Part shown: positions 12,755 to 25,257 of the stretch, piece by piece
Numbering within the stretch: the first letter of the stretch is position 1
How the letters are laid out: each line of letters opens with the position of its first letter
Origin: Hermetia illucens
Taxonomy: Eukaryota > Arthropoda > Insecta > Diptera > Stratiomyidae
Assembly: GCF_905115235.1 (NCBI RefSeq)
Contig: NC_051849.1
Location: 108,559,922-108,623,921 of the forward strand
Direction of reading: 5' to 3'
DNA: 64,000 bases
Made by a program: the position numbers and the translations under genes
The notes under the pieces: generated by a model
Told to the model about the DNA's origin: nothing
What the model saw: only the letters and a program-made list of their open reading frames with translations
The model's database searches: none

Positions 12755-13697
12755 AAAAACGGCAAGCGATGGAAATATGCTGGAATATGGCCATCATTTG
12801 CACCACCGACGAAATTGATAAGACTTATTAGGCTGACCCTGATCAATGTGCGAAGCCAGATAAAAACAGCGGGATCAGTGTCGAGACCATTAAAAATCAA
12901 CAACGCTCTAAGGCAAGGGAATGCTCTATTATGCGTCCTCTTTAACGTGGTCCTGAAGAATGTGATTGACATTATGGGAGGAGTAACCCGAGATGTACAG
13001 TTTACCTTCATCCAGATCGGGCAGGCGGCACGGGATCTCGGGCTCCACATTAATGAAGACAAGACGAGGTACATGGTGGTAACGTTAGCGCCAAAGAAGA
13101 AAGAACCAGCAACATCGAATCGCACTGGTCAAACGAAAAGAATAAAGATAGGAAACTACAACTTTGAGACCGTTGAAAATTGCTCCTACCTTTGGTCGAA
13201 AATCACAATCGATAACAGGTATGACGATGAAATCCGCACATGAGTGTTGGCAGCTTACAAGAGTTCACCATATGATTTTGCCAGTCCTTCTGTATTCCTT
13301 GGAGACCTGGGTTCTTAGCAAGAAAAATTGCGACCTCCTAGTCGCGTTCGAGAGAGGAATGCCCCGAAGAATTTTTGGCCCCCTACATGACGATAAACGA
13401 TTTTGAGCGATACCGTCTGGTTGTGGCGCAACAGGCTGCGGTGGGTAGGTCACTTAATCCGTATGGATGAGTATAATCCAGCCCGCAAAGTCTATACGGG
13501 CAATATATATGGCAGAAAAAGAAAACGAGGCAGACACTGCCTGAAATAGATCACTGGCGTAGGTCAGGACGCCAGACAGCTTTTCAGGGATATCGAATTG
13601 GTGGACCTCGGCGCAAGACCGGGGTGTCTGAAGTTCCTTACCTAAGCCAGGCCTAGATCGGATACCGATTGCTGCGCCGTTGATAATGATGATGAAT
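12755..13697 (+). mobile_element. RTE-clade LINE, short 3' fragment (RTE copy 3)
   Basis: Begins in the RT region (match to the MEKLLEYGQ segment), lacks internal blocks including the YADD segment, and ends GCGCCGTTGATAATGATGATG. More diverged than copies 1 and 5, with many substitutions and small deletions, so older. Confidence 0.85.
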
Positions 13698-14739
13698 TTA
13701 ATTTTAGATTTAAATATTCTTAGAAAACTGTCTATACTTGTCTTTTATCTTATTAGAACCCTAAAAAACTACACTAAAGTGGACTACCCTTGAATTTCAA
13801 TAAAATTATTTTATTTACCCAGGAATTTATTTTTGCCCAAAAAGGGACTAGTTAATTATCGTCATACTCACCGGTGAATTGAATTGTGAAGTATGTCTCC
13901 AAAACCGATGGAATTCAAAAGCTTGGGCAGGAATTATTTAGAGATCAATTGGGGAGACCAAAAGGGGCATAAACTCTTTCCTGCGAGATATCCTAGTCGA
14001 TTTATTAGCAAATATATCACTTAATAGAAAGAGTTGGATATATTTTCACCAGGGTGAGACGCTTCCATATAATTGTAGGGAAATTACATCCTTTTTTAGC
14101 CAGAAATATCGTGAACGATGGAGAGGTCGTTATGGGCGTTGCAATGCCTTGAAAGATCGTCCGATTTAAATCCACTGCACCATTTTTTGGAAGACATGAT
14201 TTCTGAGAATACTCGAAGGTCATTGGAAGGAGTTATTTCTTAAATAGGTAATACTGCTATAAAGATATCAACCGGAATACATTTTTTTTTTATTTTTATG
14301 TCTCACATTTCTAGGCCCGTAGCTGGTATTAACTGTGTAATCAGAATAAAATGATGTTAATAAAATTTTATCAAAGTGTAACAGATTGGGTTAAACAGCA
14401 GCAACAGGCTATGTAAGTCTACACAGCTGACTATATTTTCAAAAGTAAACTTTTGTATTCCAAAGCAGAATCATAGCCATGATTCAGTGCTTCCAACAGC
14501 TTCGTAGCTGTAGTTTTTGAGTTATTATGGTGTTAGGTCGGCGAGTTTTTTAGGAAATTATGAAGTCAATAGTTAAAGGGTTAAGAAATTGAAAAAAGTC
14601 TATTCGAATATTATTTGTTTGAAATTACATAAGGAATCGCCTGGCAATCAGTTTGCTTGGTAGTTTCGAAACAAACTGTATACATGGAACATATCCTAAG
14701 CACGTGTCTCCAAGCGGTAAATTTACATTGAGTTCGAAA
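13698..14739. other. Intergenic, no gene seen
   Basis: AT-rich sequence. A minus-strand open frame at 14017-14223 has no recognised domain. No repeat family assigned. Confidence 0.5.
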
Positions 14740-15417
14740 ATTTGATCAATTATAATTTTGTTAGTAATTATAGGATCTTTGTATAATTTCCTTCGCTTAA
14801 TACTTACTTAATACCAGATGCCAGACTTAGAAATAGGAAACATAATAAAGTTTCCGTCAGTTATAGATTTAAACGACATACTATGGTTTTATAGGTATAC
14901 TGAAGGGACACAGTAGCTCTTTTAGGACGAAGTGCAATATCCGTTGATTATCACTCTTATTAATTTTATTTGAACATATAGCGCAATCAGATATTTTTTA
15001 ATGCCTAGATTTCGTATAGATGCGTCCTGGTGATTATTTTCAGATTTTTCGGTTGAGTAAGGTCGAGAACGAGACCCGTTACACTTTAAGATCGCTACAT
15101 TTAAGCTCCTAGTTCCCTTGTCAACTAGCTCCTATGAAAAGTTCTGAAAAGTACTAATTAATCCGTTTAGTTTGATACCCAACACGACCACATTCTGATA
15201 AAAGAAATGTACAGCCCTCTTCCAACTGTATGGGGAGCTCTCCCGTCGGAACTCGCCATAAAATAATGTTGAACACCACATGTGAATGGATTCACAATAT
15301 ACAGGTTCCCACTAAATTTGGTAGCAATAACTTTCAGAGTAAATTGAGCATGATAGACAGATGGATGAAAAGACATTGAATCGAATTTAATAAGGTTTCA
15401 TTTTCACAAAACCTTAG
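14740..15417 (+). repeat. Hairpin-ended interspersed repeat copy
   Basis: Shares with other copies the middle block (AACTTTATTTGAACA-like, CAGATTTTTCGGTTG), GAAAAGTACTAAT, a GATAGACAGA-type tract and the 3' hairpin AAGGTTT...AAAACCTT (15391-15415). The 5' limit is approximate. It ends about 720 bp upstream of the UGT start codon. Confidence 0.7.
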
Positions 15418-16138
15418 AAGGTACTCTAAGCTGCTTTAGAAAAGTGAACACATGGTTCCCTTTCTATTATCTATATCTAATCATGCATACCTATGATATT
15501 ATCTTTTTACAAACAATTTATCTTCAAATATCAGATGCATACGTATTTCCCGTCGAGTGGTCGAGATAAAAATGTGGGGATCATTGTGTTTGAGTCGAAT
15601 CACCTGTTGACTCAGTACTCGAAACAATTGTATCTGCTGGTTTCGGCGGGTTCGTTAACTTGGAACGAAATCAAAATAGCACATAGTTGGCGTGTGTGAA
15701 ACTGCGCCCGCTTATCATTGAACAAATTCAGAATTCATGTCAAAAAGTGAACACAATGCATTCGAATTAAAAGAAACAAGATACCTATTGATTTCACGTA
15801 AATGGTATGGAAACATGTCAAAAGTATTGACTACCCTTCACCTTTGAAACTGATTTGAAAAAGAACATGCATATGTTATTATAAAGCTCTCAACGTACCT
15901 CCAGATTATCTTGTGGTCATTCCCCCGGATGGAGTGCGAGAAAAAAGTCTGCAGTGGAAAATGATGTAGAAGGTGTATGATTTATTTCTCACTGGGTTGC
16001 GGCCGAACCGGTGGCCATAGATTTATCTCGCTGGGCTTAATAAGCTTAGTCTTCACATTAGCGTCATGCGGTACCAGTCGCTAGTCACACCGGTTTTTTC
16101 GTCAATCAAGACCGTGTTCTAAGATTTAACTTTTCAAT

Positions 16139-16379
16139 ATGAAAGTGGCTCCGGTGTTAGTGGTACTGTCCATACTTTTTATCGGACTGAGCGATGCATA
16201 TGAAATTCTCGTGATTTTTCCAAGCTTAGGGAAATCTCAACATATAATTGGTTCTGCGTTAGCTAGGGGCTTAGCAGAAAAGGGACACGAGGTAACAATG
16301 ATTGCTGCTTTCCCCACGGAACCAGCAACGGAAAACGTCCACGATATTGTTACAAGATTAGACCTGGGAATGCTAGAAG
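16139..16379 (+). CDS. UDP-glycosyltransferase, exon 1 of 2
   Basis: Start ATG at 16139; 241 nt, ending at donor GAAG|GTGAGT in phase 1. It joins exon 2 at 25724 (codon 81 = G|GT) to give a 521-residue protein, the usual UGT length. Residues 1-20 form a signal peptide ending SDA|YEIL, which would send the protein into the ER. Residues 21-70 are the acceptor-binding N-terminus (KILxxFP-type strand, then LARGLAEKGHEVTMI). The position after Ser33 that normally carries the catalytic His is Gln34, with His35 next (KSQHIIG); the other two UGT copies here read KSHYFVG and RSHHLIA. The third UGT at 44082 has an exon 1 of the same length and phase. Confident on family; substrate unknown. Confidence 0.92.
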
Positions 16380-16898
16380 GTGAGTTCCAAAATCTATTGC
16401 TTTGCATGATCTGATGTAGAAATACATGCTACCACGCAAGCTAACTTGAAGAGTGTTTTTTTAGTGAGATTTCTTTTGAGTTAGTTAAATATAATGTTTG
16501 GTCATTCGATATTCATAATAACTAGATTCCGGCAACTTAGAGGACAAAAGTGTAGTCCTCTAATTTGCCGAAATTGGTTGGTCATTTACGCTTCGCAAAT
16601 TAACCGGAATACTAAGTAGCATCAACGTTTTTCAATTCAATAAACTTATTAAAACAATCTGTAGTGCGCCTAATCTATGAGACGAAGTGCTGAGGTTCCT
16701 GCGCCGACTGAGAATAATATGGCTTACTAATTGCCTGAACTCATACCGTTTGCAATAAAGTTACATTGTTATTTCTGCTATGCCTTGAGGCTAAGTATAT
16801 GTTATTATACGTATTTGACTGAATAAATCAGTTGGTAAGGCTTCTAGTAAGGCAATGTCACAAATAAAACACGATTTGATAAAACGGTTTGCAACAAA

Positions 16899-17637
16899 CC
16901 AACGTGTTCTTGCTTTACAAATAAAACATTATTAAAATCGGTTCAAAGTCTGTCTGTCTGCGACACGCACTTTTCTCAGAAACGACTATACCGATTGACA
17001 CGAAATTTGGTGACTGTGGACACCTACATAAGTGGTAAGGGGTGGTTCTCATACATGCAAAAGGGGGGAGGGGGGGGGGGTGTACATTTTTTTTCACCGT
17101 ATATAACCATGTTAAATATCAAATGAAAAGTCACGATTAGTACTTTCCGAAGCCAATCTAAGTTTTGACATTTGTTGGAAAGGCAGGGCGTGCGAGAAAT
17201 CGATAATGATTAGCTTTTAACCGACCCGTTCTCCGAAACTACTCATCCGAAAAATCAGAAAAAAAAATCATTAAGCTGTCTCTATACGGCGTCCGGGCTT
17301 CAAAATACTCTCCTTATCGGTACTTACTCAAATTAAGTTAATAATTATATTACTAAAAACCCACCTTAGGTTTATCCTAGAACTACAGTAGGAAGCATGA
17401 TATGCTAGACAGACTACAGTAGGAATCATGATATGCCTAAATTTGATCAAAATCGTGCAATTATTAATAAAGTTATAGTAGCTCAAAATCCTCTTTTCCC
17501 TACAAAATCTAAATATCACACTACAGCACATTAAACATTACAGCTATGTGTAAATGGGATATTTCTGCACTTAAATATACTTACAGAAGAAACGAACAAA
17601 ACCTTTCATACCTGAGGAATCAAGCTTCCGTTTTGCC
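16899..17637 (-). repeat. Hairpin-ended interspersed repeat copy
   Basis: On the plus strand it runs from the ATTAAAATCGGTTC and GTCTGTCTGTC end (3') to CAAGCTTCCGTTTTGCCG (5'). It contains GATTAGTACTTTCCGAA and a small tandem duplication of ACTACAGTAGGAA-CATGATATGC near 17380-17435. A truncated second copy in the same orientation abuts it at 17640. Confidence 0.75.
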
Positions 17638-17639
17638 GC

Positions 17640-17735
17640 CTTATTGAAGTTTCGTGTAAATGAAAGCCTTATAAGGGCTTTGGGTAAAGTACAACCTTAT
17701 AAAAATCAATTTACTGTCTGTCACACCGGACTTTT
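17640..17735 (-). repeat. Truncated hairpin-ended repeat in tandem with the previous copy
   Basis: Carries the terminal hairpin region and TTACTGTCTGTCACACC, then loses similarity. Its 3' end abuts the 5' end of the previous copy, a head-to-tail arrangement. Confidence 0.6.
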
Positions 17736-18229
17736 AATATGGGAACTGTGAATTTCCACGCTGCCCATACAAACAGAGGAAGATGTCCTTTTATCTCCAG
17801 ATATATTTGTAGGCAGTATCAAGTGAGAGATATCAATTAGTACTTTATCAGATCTGAGATTAAACTCATATTCAGAAATTAACAAAAGCTCCAGCAAGGG
17901 GTGGCGTGGATGACGCTCAATTGAACACCGAATCCACGGCAACATTACAGCGTCCAGGCTGCGCAGGAACCAATCTCGACATTACCCACCGTTTGGAATT
18001 ACAGGTCTCATTGTCGAGTGTTAGCGAGTTCTGCAAAATTTCTCGGCAAGCAACCCTCAACACATACCGTTTGGATTGGCCGATGGTATCTCTTGACGAA
18101 CACCAACCCGGTGCTTTCCCTGTTCATAAAACGTCACGAAAGTGAACATTGGTAGATTCATCGAAGCTCTCAGAATGGATGCAGCTGCGCCAGGCGAGAC
18201 TTCGGGAGTTGGACGACCCGTGACGCTTT

Positions 18230-18645
18230 GGTAAATTCAATTAAGAAATTGATAACGACGGTGTGCGAGGTTAACATGCGGTGGAAGACCCGAGCGCGAC
18301 AAACTTTCTATGTATTAGTGGAGCGCGGAATTTGCCGAGTTCCGGAGTGTCATAAATTCCATTGATTCCACGTGCATGCATCAGAATATGGAGTATAGAT
18401 CGGTTAAAAGGATACTCCACAGTGCGATTAAGAAAAGCAGAGCTGGCTGCTGGCAAGAACTACTCGACGAGGTAGATGGAGATCCATTAGAGTTTAATTA
18501 TAATCTCTTCACTCGAATTATCGCAGTTGTGCAGAGACCTTGTTTGCTTAATACCAAATCGATGGACCGCAATGTACAGGCATTATTTCTCATCCCTCCT
18601 GTTCGAGTTGATTTAAACCCCGCCGCATCACCTGGTGATTTCTGA
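18230..18645 (+). mobile_element. LINE fragment (endonuclease-RT linker)
   Basis: The frame at 18376-18645 reads RSVKRILHSAIKKSRAGCWQ then ELLDEVDGDPLEFNYNLFTR, which resembles the linker between endonuclease and reverse transcriptase in R1/LOA/Jockey-type LINEs. The upstream 150 bases look like a decayed part of the same region. Clade not resolved. Confidence 0.6.
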
Positions 18646-18651
18646 TTTTTA

Positions 18652-19300
18652 AAGTTATATGTAAAACCTGTTTACTGTCTATCTGTCCATCCGTTCGTCT
18701 GTTTGCCCGTTCGTCTGTCACAACGTATATCTCTGGAACGGTTACGGTTATTAATTTGGGAATTGGTTGCAAACGGCAGGAGGGCGGGGGTCCGAAAAGG
18801 GTCAGTAACTTTAATGACCTGTTCTTGGAAACTACCCAACCAAAATATCTGAAAAGAAATGATGTGGTCCATGCGCATGGTATCTAGGTCTCAAAGTACT
18901 CTCTATACCGATACCTGTTTAAATAAAGTTAATTGAATATTACCATATTTCCTATATGTATATTTTTTAGAAATTGCGTGGTACCCCCCCCCTAAAATTT
19001 ATCCTAGAATCATCGACTTTGTAGTAATATTGGGTATACCATAGAGCATGACACTACCTAAATTGGCAGATATCGCACTATTATTAACAGAGTTATAACA
19101 GGTCAAACTTTTCACTTTTGGGCAAATTTCTTGCATTCTAAGGCTTTGAATGTCAGTGCCATACTAAAGTGAATAGGTCTGATAAGCTAGACGCATAAAC
19201 ATCACGAGCTAAGTAAAAATGGAACAAATGTCCAGTTAAAATATGCTTATATAAGCAATATACAAAATTTTCAGCTTCAGCTTCTGGTTTCCCGACTTAT
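18652..19300 (-). repeat. Hairpin-ended interspersed repeat copy
   Basis: Plus-strand text runs from GTTTACTGTCTATCTGTCC to CTTCTGGTTTCCCGACTTAT, the reverse complement of the family 5' signature. With the plus-strand copy at 19356 it forms an inverted pair separated by about 55 bp. Confidence 0.75.
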
Positions 19301-19355
19301 TCTATTTGGTATGGTGGGAATTAGGATGTGATTAGTTGGTGAAACTTTTAAAGAA

Positions 19356-20010
19356 CCAGTCGGCAAACCGGAAGCTCGACCATTCAGGTATGAAAAGTTT
19401 TGTTTGTTTCTCATGTAAGTATATTTGAGTGGAGAACTACCCCATTTATACATATCCAGTAATGTATATGCATTTAGCATATCAGACTACTCACTTTAGT
19501 GTGATATTGATATTTGGTACTTTAAGTTCTTCTGGGGTAAGCTATAGTCAATTTCTCAAAGAATATAGTAATACGCTCTTCTTAACTTAATTTGAGCTGA
19601 TATCGATGTGGAGAATATTTTGAGGCTTAGACACTGGGTAAAGGCGTGACTTTTCTTTCAGATTTTTCGACTGGGTAGTTTCTGAGAGGCCCCTCACACC
19701 CCCCGCCTTTCCAACAAATGTCAAAACTAAAGCTGGAATTGAAAAGTACTAATCAAGATCTTTATTTGATACCCAATATGACCATATTTGGCCAAAAAAA
19801 ACATTGTACACTCCCGTTTTACATATATGAGGAGCCCCAGCTCAAATTCGACGCGGAAAGATGTCAACTTATTGCATGTTTGGGCGTTCACAGACCTCAC
19901 CTTCTCACAAAATCCGTATAGTCGTTTCTGAAAAAAGTGCGTGTGACCGATAGACCGACAGACGGACAGACAGACAGACATTGAACAAACTTTGGCAAAC
20001 AAATGGGCAG
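19356..20010 (+). repeat. Hairpin-ended interspersed repeat copy
   Basis: Begins CAGTCGGCAAACCGGAAGCT, has the middle block (CAGATTTTTCGACTGGGTAG), TTGAAAAGTACTAATCAAGA, TTTTACATATATGAGGAGCC and the GACAGACAGACAGACA tract. The terminal hairpin is lost. Confidence 0.75.
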
Positions 20011-20039
20011 ATTGACAAATGGACGGACAAGTGGTAAAC

Positions 20040-21740
20040 TGACTTTAAAAGGAAGATGGAAGATGGGCCAATGACAGTTCAGACAGGACAGATTTCACAG
20101 AAATCGAGTACTTCTAGTTTCTGTATGCGAAGAAACACTTCTAAGTAGTATTGCGAATTTTCTCGACTTACCTGAATGATTCTACTGTTAAAAGTAGGAA
20201 ATGACGGAAAAATGCATTCACAGCTTTGGTTGAGAGGCCTTAAAGTTACTCAAGATATACGAGTACATATGTATGGAGAGTTGCAGTGCTGCTGGACCAT
20301 TTATTAGTTCTAAAGACGGCTGAGCATCTCATAGTCCAAAAAGTAGTCAAAATTCCCCTAAGCTTTCTACATTCTCGCCGGAGAAAACGGTTCAGTTTGC
20401 TCTCGTGCTTTTGAGTGGGTCCGAGTGTTAAACTCGGAGGCTATTACGAATGCTCAGGTGGACAGAAGTCATCTTTTACTGAATATTTTAACATAATAAT
20501 ACTTATTAAAGCTTTGTAGCTGGTCCCAAGCCCTACTATGAAAGGATAAGGGATGGACAACTTCAGTCTAGGCAGTCACGGCAGCATCTCAGGGGATAGG
20601 TATGGAGGGTGTAGGAACTTGCAGATTACTCACCACAACTGGCAGCTAGGTATAAAATGAAAATCCTTCGAATGAAAAGAAGGCAAAAAATGAGATTTGG
20701 TTTAGATAACTGAGGGAAGTAGTCTGATTTGATGGCGACGAAACCGCTCATCGTGGGACCGGTTCGACATCTAGGTGCTTCACCATATTTTGTCGCGAAC
20801 AGTTTGGCAGGTTCACCTAGATAGCGAATCAAATGAACGGAGGGTCTGAATCGCGTTATTACCCGCTCCTACTACAAAATAACAATGGTGTAGGTATAGA
20901 TCTCACCGTTTCCTTGTTGCATCAAAGATTCGAACGTTTGCTGCAATACACGCACGTGACTGCACAGAGATTTGCAGATCAGTACCGCTTTATCATCCGC
21001 AGCAATACAATCCCGGCCATCATCAGGGGACCGTGTTCGACTTAAGATCATCGTAGAAACTGGTAACCAAGACTAGATGGAGGTAGAGGCAGTGACATTA
21101 ACAACACCATGCCGCGCTGTAGCCAACAGTATCAGTATTCAACGGAATACTCTTCATCGCCGTCTCCGATAAAGTTCGAAACGAACTCCAAATAGCATGT
21201 ATATAATTCTCGGAGGACCCAGGATCCATGCATCTCCAGGATTTCGAATTGGCGCTGATATGTGGTTACTGTAACTACAATCACTTGTGTATTCAGGTGC
21301 AGTGATGTCTGTCAGATTCCATGATTAGAAGATTCAGTTTCGCATTATTGGATTTGAGTAATGAAAGAAATCCACCATGTAAAATTCATCTAGAACGTCG
21401 TCGTGAGTCATTGCGGCAGGACAGGCTGATTGAAGCTGGCAGCGGACGGATGAAAAATAAAGCATAGAGGATTGACCGGAACCATGTCATCTACAGTGAG
21501 ACACCCGTAGTAGAAATTCCTGGGCACACTGAAGCAGAAACTTTCTGCCATATGCAATCCGTGACTACAATATGACGAAAGTCACTTCACACCTGTTCAG
21601 AATGCAAAGTACGCGAGGAACCAGTGAAAGTTTTTCAGACCTTCCAACGAGTCTCAACAGAGCGTCGAGACAGTGCATTTTTCGATTACGGAAACAAAAG
21701 AATATTTGGCAGTTACCCGCCCAGCATGCTGAGTAGCGTG
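20040..21740. other. Intron stretch, unassigned
   Basis: No domain, RNA gene or matching repeat recognised. Short open frames at 20626-21045 are not family members I know. The higher GC than neighbouring host sequence suggests old element debris, but that is inference. Confidence 0.4.
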
Positions 21741-21749
21741 GAGATGAAG

Positions 21750-21835
21750 AGGAAGGCAGTTCTCATATTTGCCCCTACACATTAAGACGATATCATCAGC
21801 CTAACCTTGAACCTGCATCTGAATGTTTACTAGAT
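21750..21835 (-). mobile_element. LINE RT active-site fragment (LOA-like)
   Basis: Minus strand reads Q-x-x-ADDIVLMCRGKYEN, closely matching the YADDIVLICRGKYDN segment of the LOA-like element at 56.9 kb. Only about 85 bp is recognisable. Confidence 0.65.
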
Positions 21836-21934
21836 TCCTAGCAATTCATCAACTAGCATACTTCACATTAGCAGCAGTTAATACTGCACACCGTATGGAG
21901 AACCTTAAATAGTGTTCATTACAGTAGAGTTTGT

Positions 21935-24900
21935 GTAAGTGGTCAAAGGGTAGTATAGGTCCCAGGGCGAAACGTGGATTGGTACCCACGATGGAGCATA
22001 AAACATGGGAAATACCTGCTGAACCAACACCAACAGCTTTACTACTAAACTCTATCTCCACTTCCACGTGGTGACCGCCGGGAGCTCTTTCGTAACGAAA
22101 AGCTGCAGACGGAGAAGGATGAAGGCGAGTCTCCCGCGCCTAAAAACGGGACAAACTGTACCAACTGGTCCTCCAGGTGGAGGGTTAGATGGGGCTGACA
22201 ACCCTACACGGAAGACAGAAGTTACGGAGCCACGAAAGGAGCCTCGGACAGGATGGACTTTAATACAACGGACCCGGCAACGACAACGGATTAACGACTT
22301 GCACATTTTCTCATGGAACGTGCGCTCCCTGTACAGAGATAAATCTGATGAGCAGCTACCCGATACTCTGTCCCAATATAGGGCTGATGTAACAGCGTTA
22401 CAAGAGATGCGATGGACAGGGACCGGTTTCCTGGAGAAGCGCTACTACACCATATATTATAGCGGTCATGTGCTTGGAGTAGGTTTCTTAGTCAGCCAAA
22501 AAATGAAACCTGTTGTTATCGGCTTTGAAAACATAAGCGAACGGCTATGCACTCTGCGCTTGCGAAGCAAGTTTAGAAATATAAGCCTTATAAACGTTCA
22601 CGCCAATACAGAGGAGACTGCAGAGTCGGAGAAGGATACTTTCTACGAGGCAGTAGAACGAACCCTCGAAGCCTGTCCCAGATGTGATATCAAAATCATA
22701 CTTGGGAGATTTTAATAGCCAAGTAGGGAAGGAGCCCTGTATTCAGGCGATACGTCGGCTCCCATAGCTTACACGAAAAAACAAATGATAACGGACTTCA
22801 ATTAGCAGGGTCACACGAAATGGTTGTTGGAAGTACACGGTTTGTGCGGAAAGCGGTCCACAAACATACGTGGGCCTCTCCAGATGGGGCCACTTTCAAT
22901 CCAAATTGACCACGTGTTGATCGAACGCCGCCACCTCTCAGCCTTGATGAATGTCAGAACATATAGGGAGGCCAATATAGACTCGGATCACTATCTCGTT
23001 GGCATGGTAGCTCCGAGCTCGAATAACAATACCACCTAAAATCCGCTCTGACAATCAGGTGAGAGTGAATACTGAAGCCTCCTACAACACAACCCTCCGT
23101 GACACCTATAAGAGGGAAATGGATGCCGTAATAACTGCAGTCAACAGAGGACCTGGAGATGAAGCATCAACAAATGATCTTCACAATCACCTGAAGAACG
23201 TTATCATTGATACGGCCACAAAGGTACTTGGCCCCAGCCGCAAAAGGAGCCGGAACGGCTGGTTTGACGATGAATGTAAGCTAGCAACGGAACGGAAGAA
23301 TGCCGCATACCGAGTAATGCTTGCATTCTCGAAGAACGCGGGCACGCGCGGAGACTTATCACGAACTCCGTCGAGCGGAGAAGCGACTTCACAGACGGAA
23401 AAAGGAAGCCTGGGAGAACCAACAAGTCTGTGAACTAGAAAAGTACAAGGAACAACCGCACCAGGCGTGCAAGTTTTCCCAACAAGTCAGCAGGATGAAA
23501 CCTTATACACCTCGATGCTCATCCTGCCGAGACAAAGAGGGAAATCTAATTTCCGACAGAATGGGCACATTGGAGCGATGGGTTGAGTACTTTGATGAGC
23601 TACTGAACAACCAAAATATCGGCGAGTTGGAGGTCCCGCCAACTGAAGACGACGGACAAATACTGCCACCACCAAGTTTAGGAGAAACAGTCTGTGCAAT
23701 TCATCGGCTAAAAACTCATAAGGAGCCGACGGAATTACAGCCGAATTGGTTAAATATGGAAGCGACCAGTTACACCAAGGTGGTTCATCAACTTTGTGCT
23801 CAAGGTATGGGACAGCGAGTCAATGCCTGACGATTGACAACGAGGCATTATCTGTCTCATACATAAAAAGGGAGATACCACACAGTGCAGCAATTATAGA
23901 GGTATCACGTTGCTGAGTACCATCAATAAGATATTCTTCACTATCTTGCTAGGCCTGATAGCCCCTGACGCCCAGAACATCATTAGCCCATACCAAAGAT
24001 GCTTCACTCCAGGCAAATCAGCAACAGATCAGATTTTCTCTCTTTGCGGCAAGGCGATGAAAAAACTGTTGGAATATGGACAACAGTTGCACCATCTGTT
24101 CATCGACTTTAAAGCCGCCTATGATTGCATAGCCAGGGTAGAACTGTACACGGCCATGAGAGAATTCGGTATCCCGACTAAATTGATAAGATTGACTAGG
24201 CTGACCCTGACCAATGTGCGAGGCCAGATAAAAGCAGCAGGATCACTCTCAAGACCATTCGACATCAACAACGGTCTACGACAAAGGGGATGTCCTATCA
24301 TGCGTCCTCTTTAACCTGGCTCTCGAGAAAGTGATCCGTGATGCTAAGGTAAATGCAAGAGGTACGATCCTCTTCAAGTCCAGCCCAACTACTGGCCTAT
24401 GCTGATATCGACATCATGGGAAGAACCACCCGAGACGTACAAACCCTTCGTACAAAGCCTTCATCCAGATCGAGCAGGTGGCGCGAGATCTTGGGCTGCA
24501 TATCAATGAAGGCAAGACAATATATATGGTGGCAACGTCAGCATCGAAAACCAACCAACCAACAACATCAAACCGCACTGGTCAAACACGAAGAAGAATA
24601 AGGATAGGAGAATACAACTTTGAGACCGTTGACAATTTCTCCTATCTAGGCTCGAAAATCACAGCCGATAACATTTACGATGATGGAATCCGCGCACGGT
24701 TGTTGTCATGCCAACAGAGCCTATTTCAGCTTACAAAGAGTGTTCCGCTCGAAACGTCTCACCATAGGGTCAAAGCTCTTACTGTACAAGACTATGATCT
24801 TGCCAGTCCTCATGTCTTCCCCGGAAACTTGGGTTCTTAGCAAGAAAAATTGCGAACTCTTGGCCGCGTTCGAGAGAAGAATCCTCCAAAGAATGTTTGG

Positions 24901-25257
24901 CCCCCTACATGAGGATGGACGTTTCCGTAGCCTACACAAGACGAAATCTATGAGCGATACCATGATCGCTCGGTTGTGGATAAAATCCGGCTGAATAGAT
25001 TACGGTGGACGGGTGACTTAATCCGTATGGATGAGGATGATCCCACCCGGAAAGTCTATAAGGGCAATATCTATGGTAGAAAAAGAAGACGAGGCAGACC
25101 CTGCCTAAGATGGAGCGATGGCGTCCGGTGGGGTCACCAGACAGCTTTTAGGGATATCGAATTGGTGGACCTCGGCGCAAAGCCGGGATGTCTGGAGTTC
25201 CTTATTAAGGCAGGCCTAGACCGGATACCGGTTGTTGCGCCGTTGATGATGATGATG
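21935..25257 (+). mobile_element. RTE-clade LINE, near full length (RTE copy 4)
   Basis: A 3.3-kb copy in the UGT intron, in sense orientation, flanked by a perfect 14-bp target duplication ACAGTAGAGTTTGT (21921-21934 and 25258-25271) and ending in the (ATG)n tail. The endonuclease frame begins after the family 5' region and keeps the catalytic Asn of FSWNVRSLYR. About eight frameshifts and small deletions split the coding region, for example a 12-nt loss near 22468 and losses near 22690 and 22797. RT motifs are still readable in pieces (FIDFKAAYDC). It is dead and clearly older than the copy at 39864. Confidence 0.95.

Noticed and set aside
16380-16414. UGT exon 1 continuing past 16379 to a stop
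   Set aside because: GTGAGT at 16380 and the in-frame join to 25724 give a full 521-residue UGT; the extra codons are intronic.
19960-19990. GACAGACAGACA tract as an independent microsatellite
   Set aside because: It recurs at the same place in each hairpin-ended repeat, so it is part of that family.
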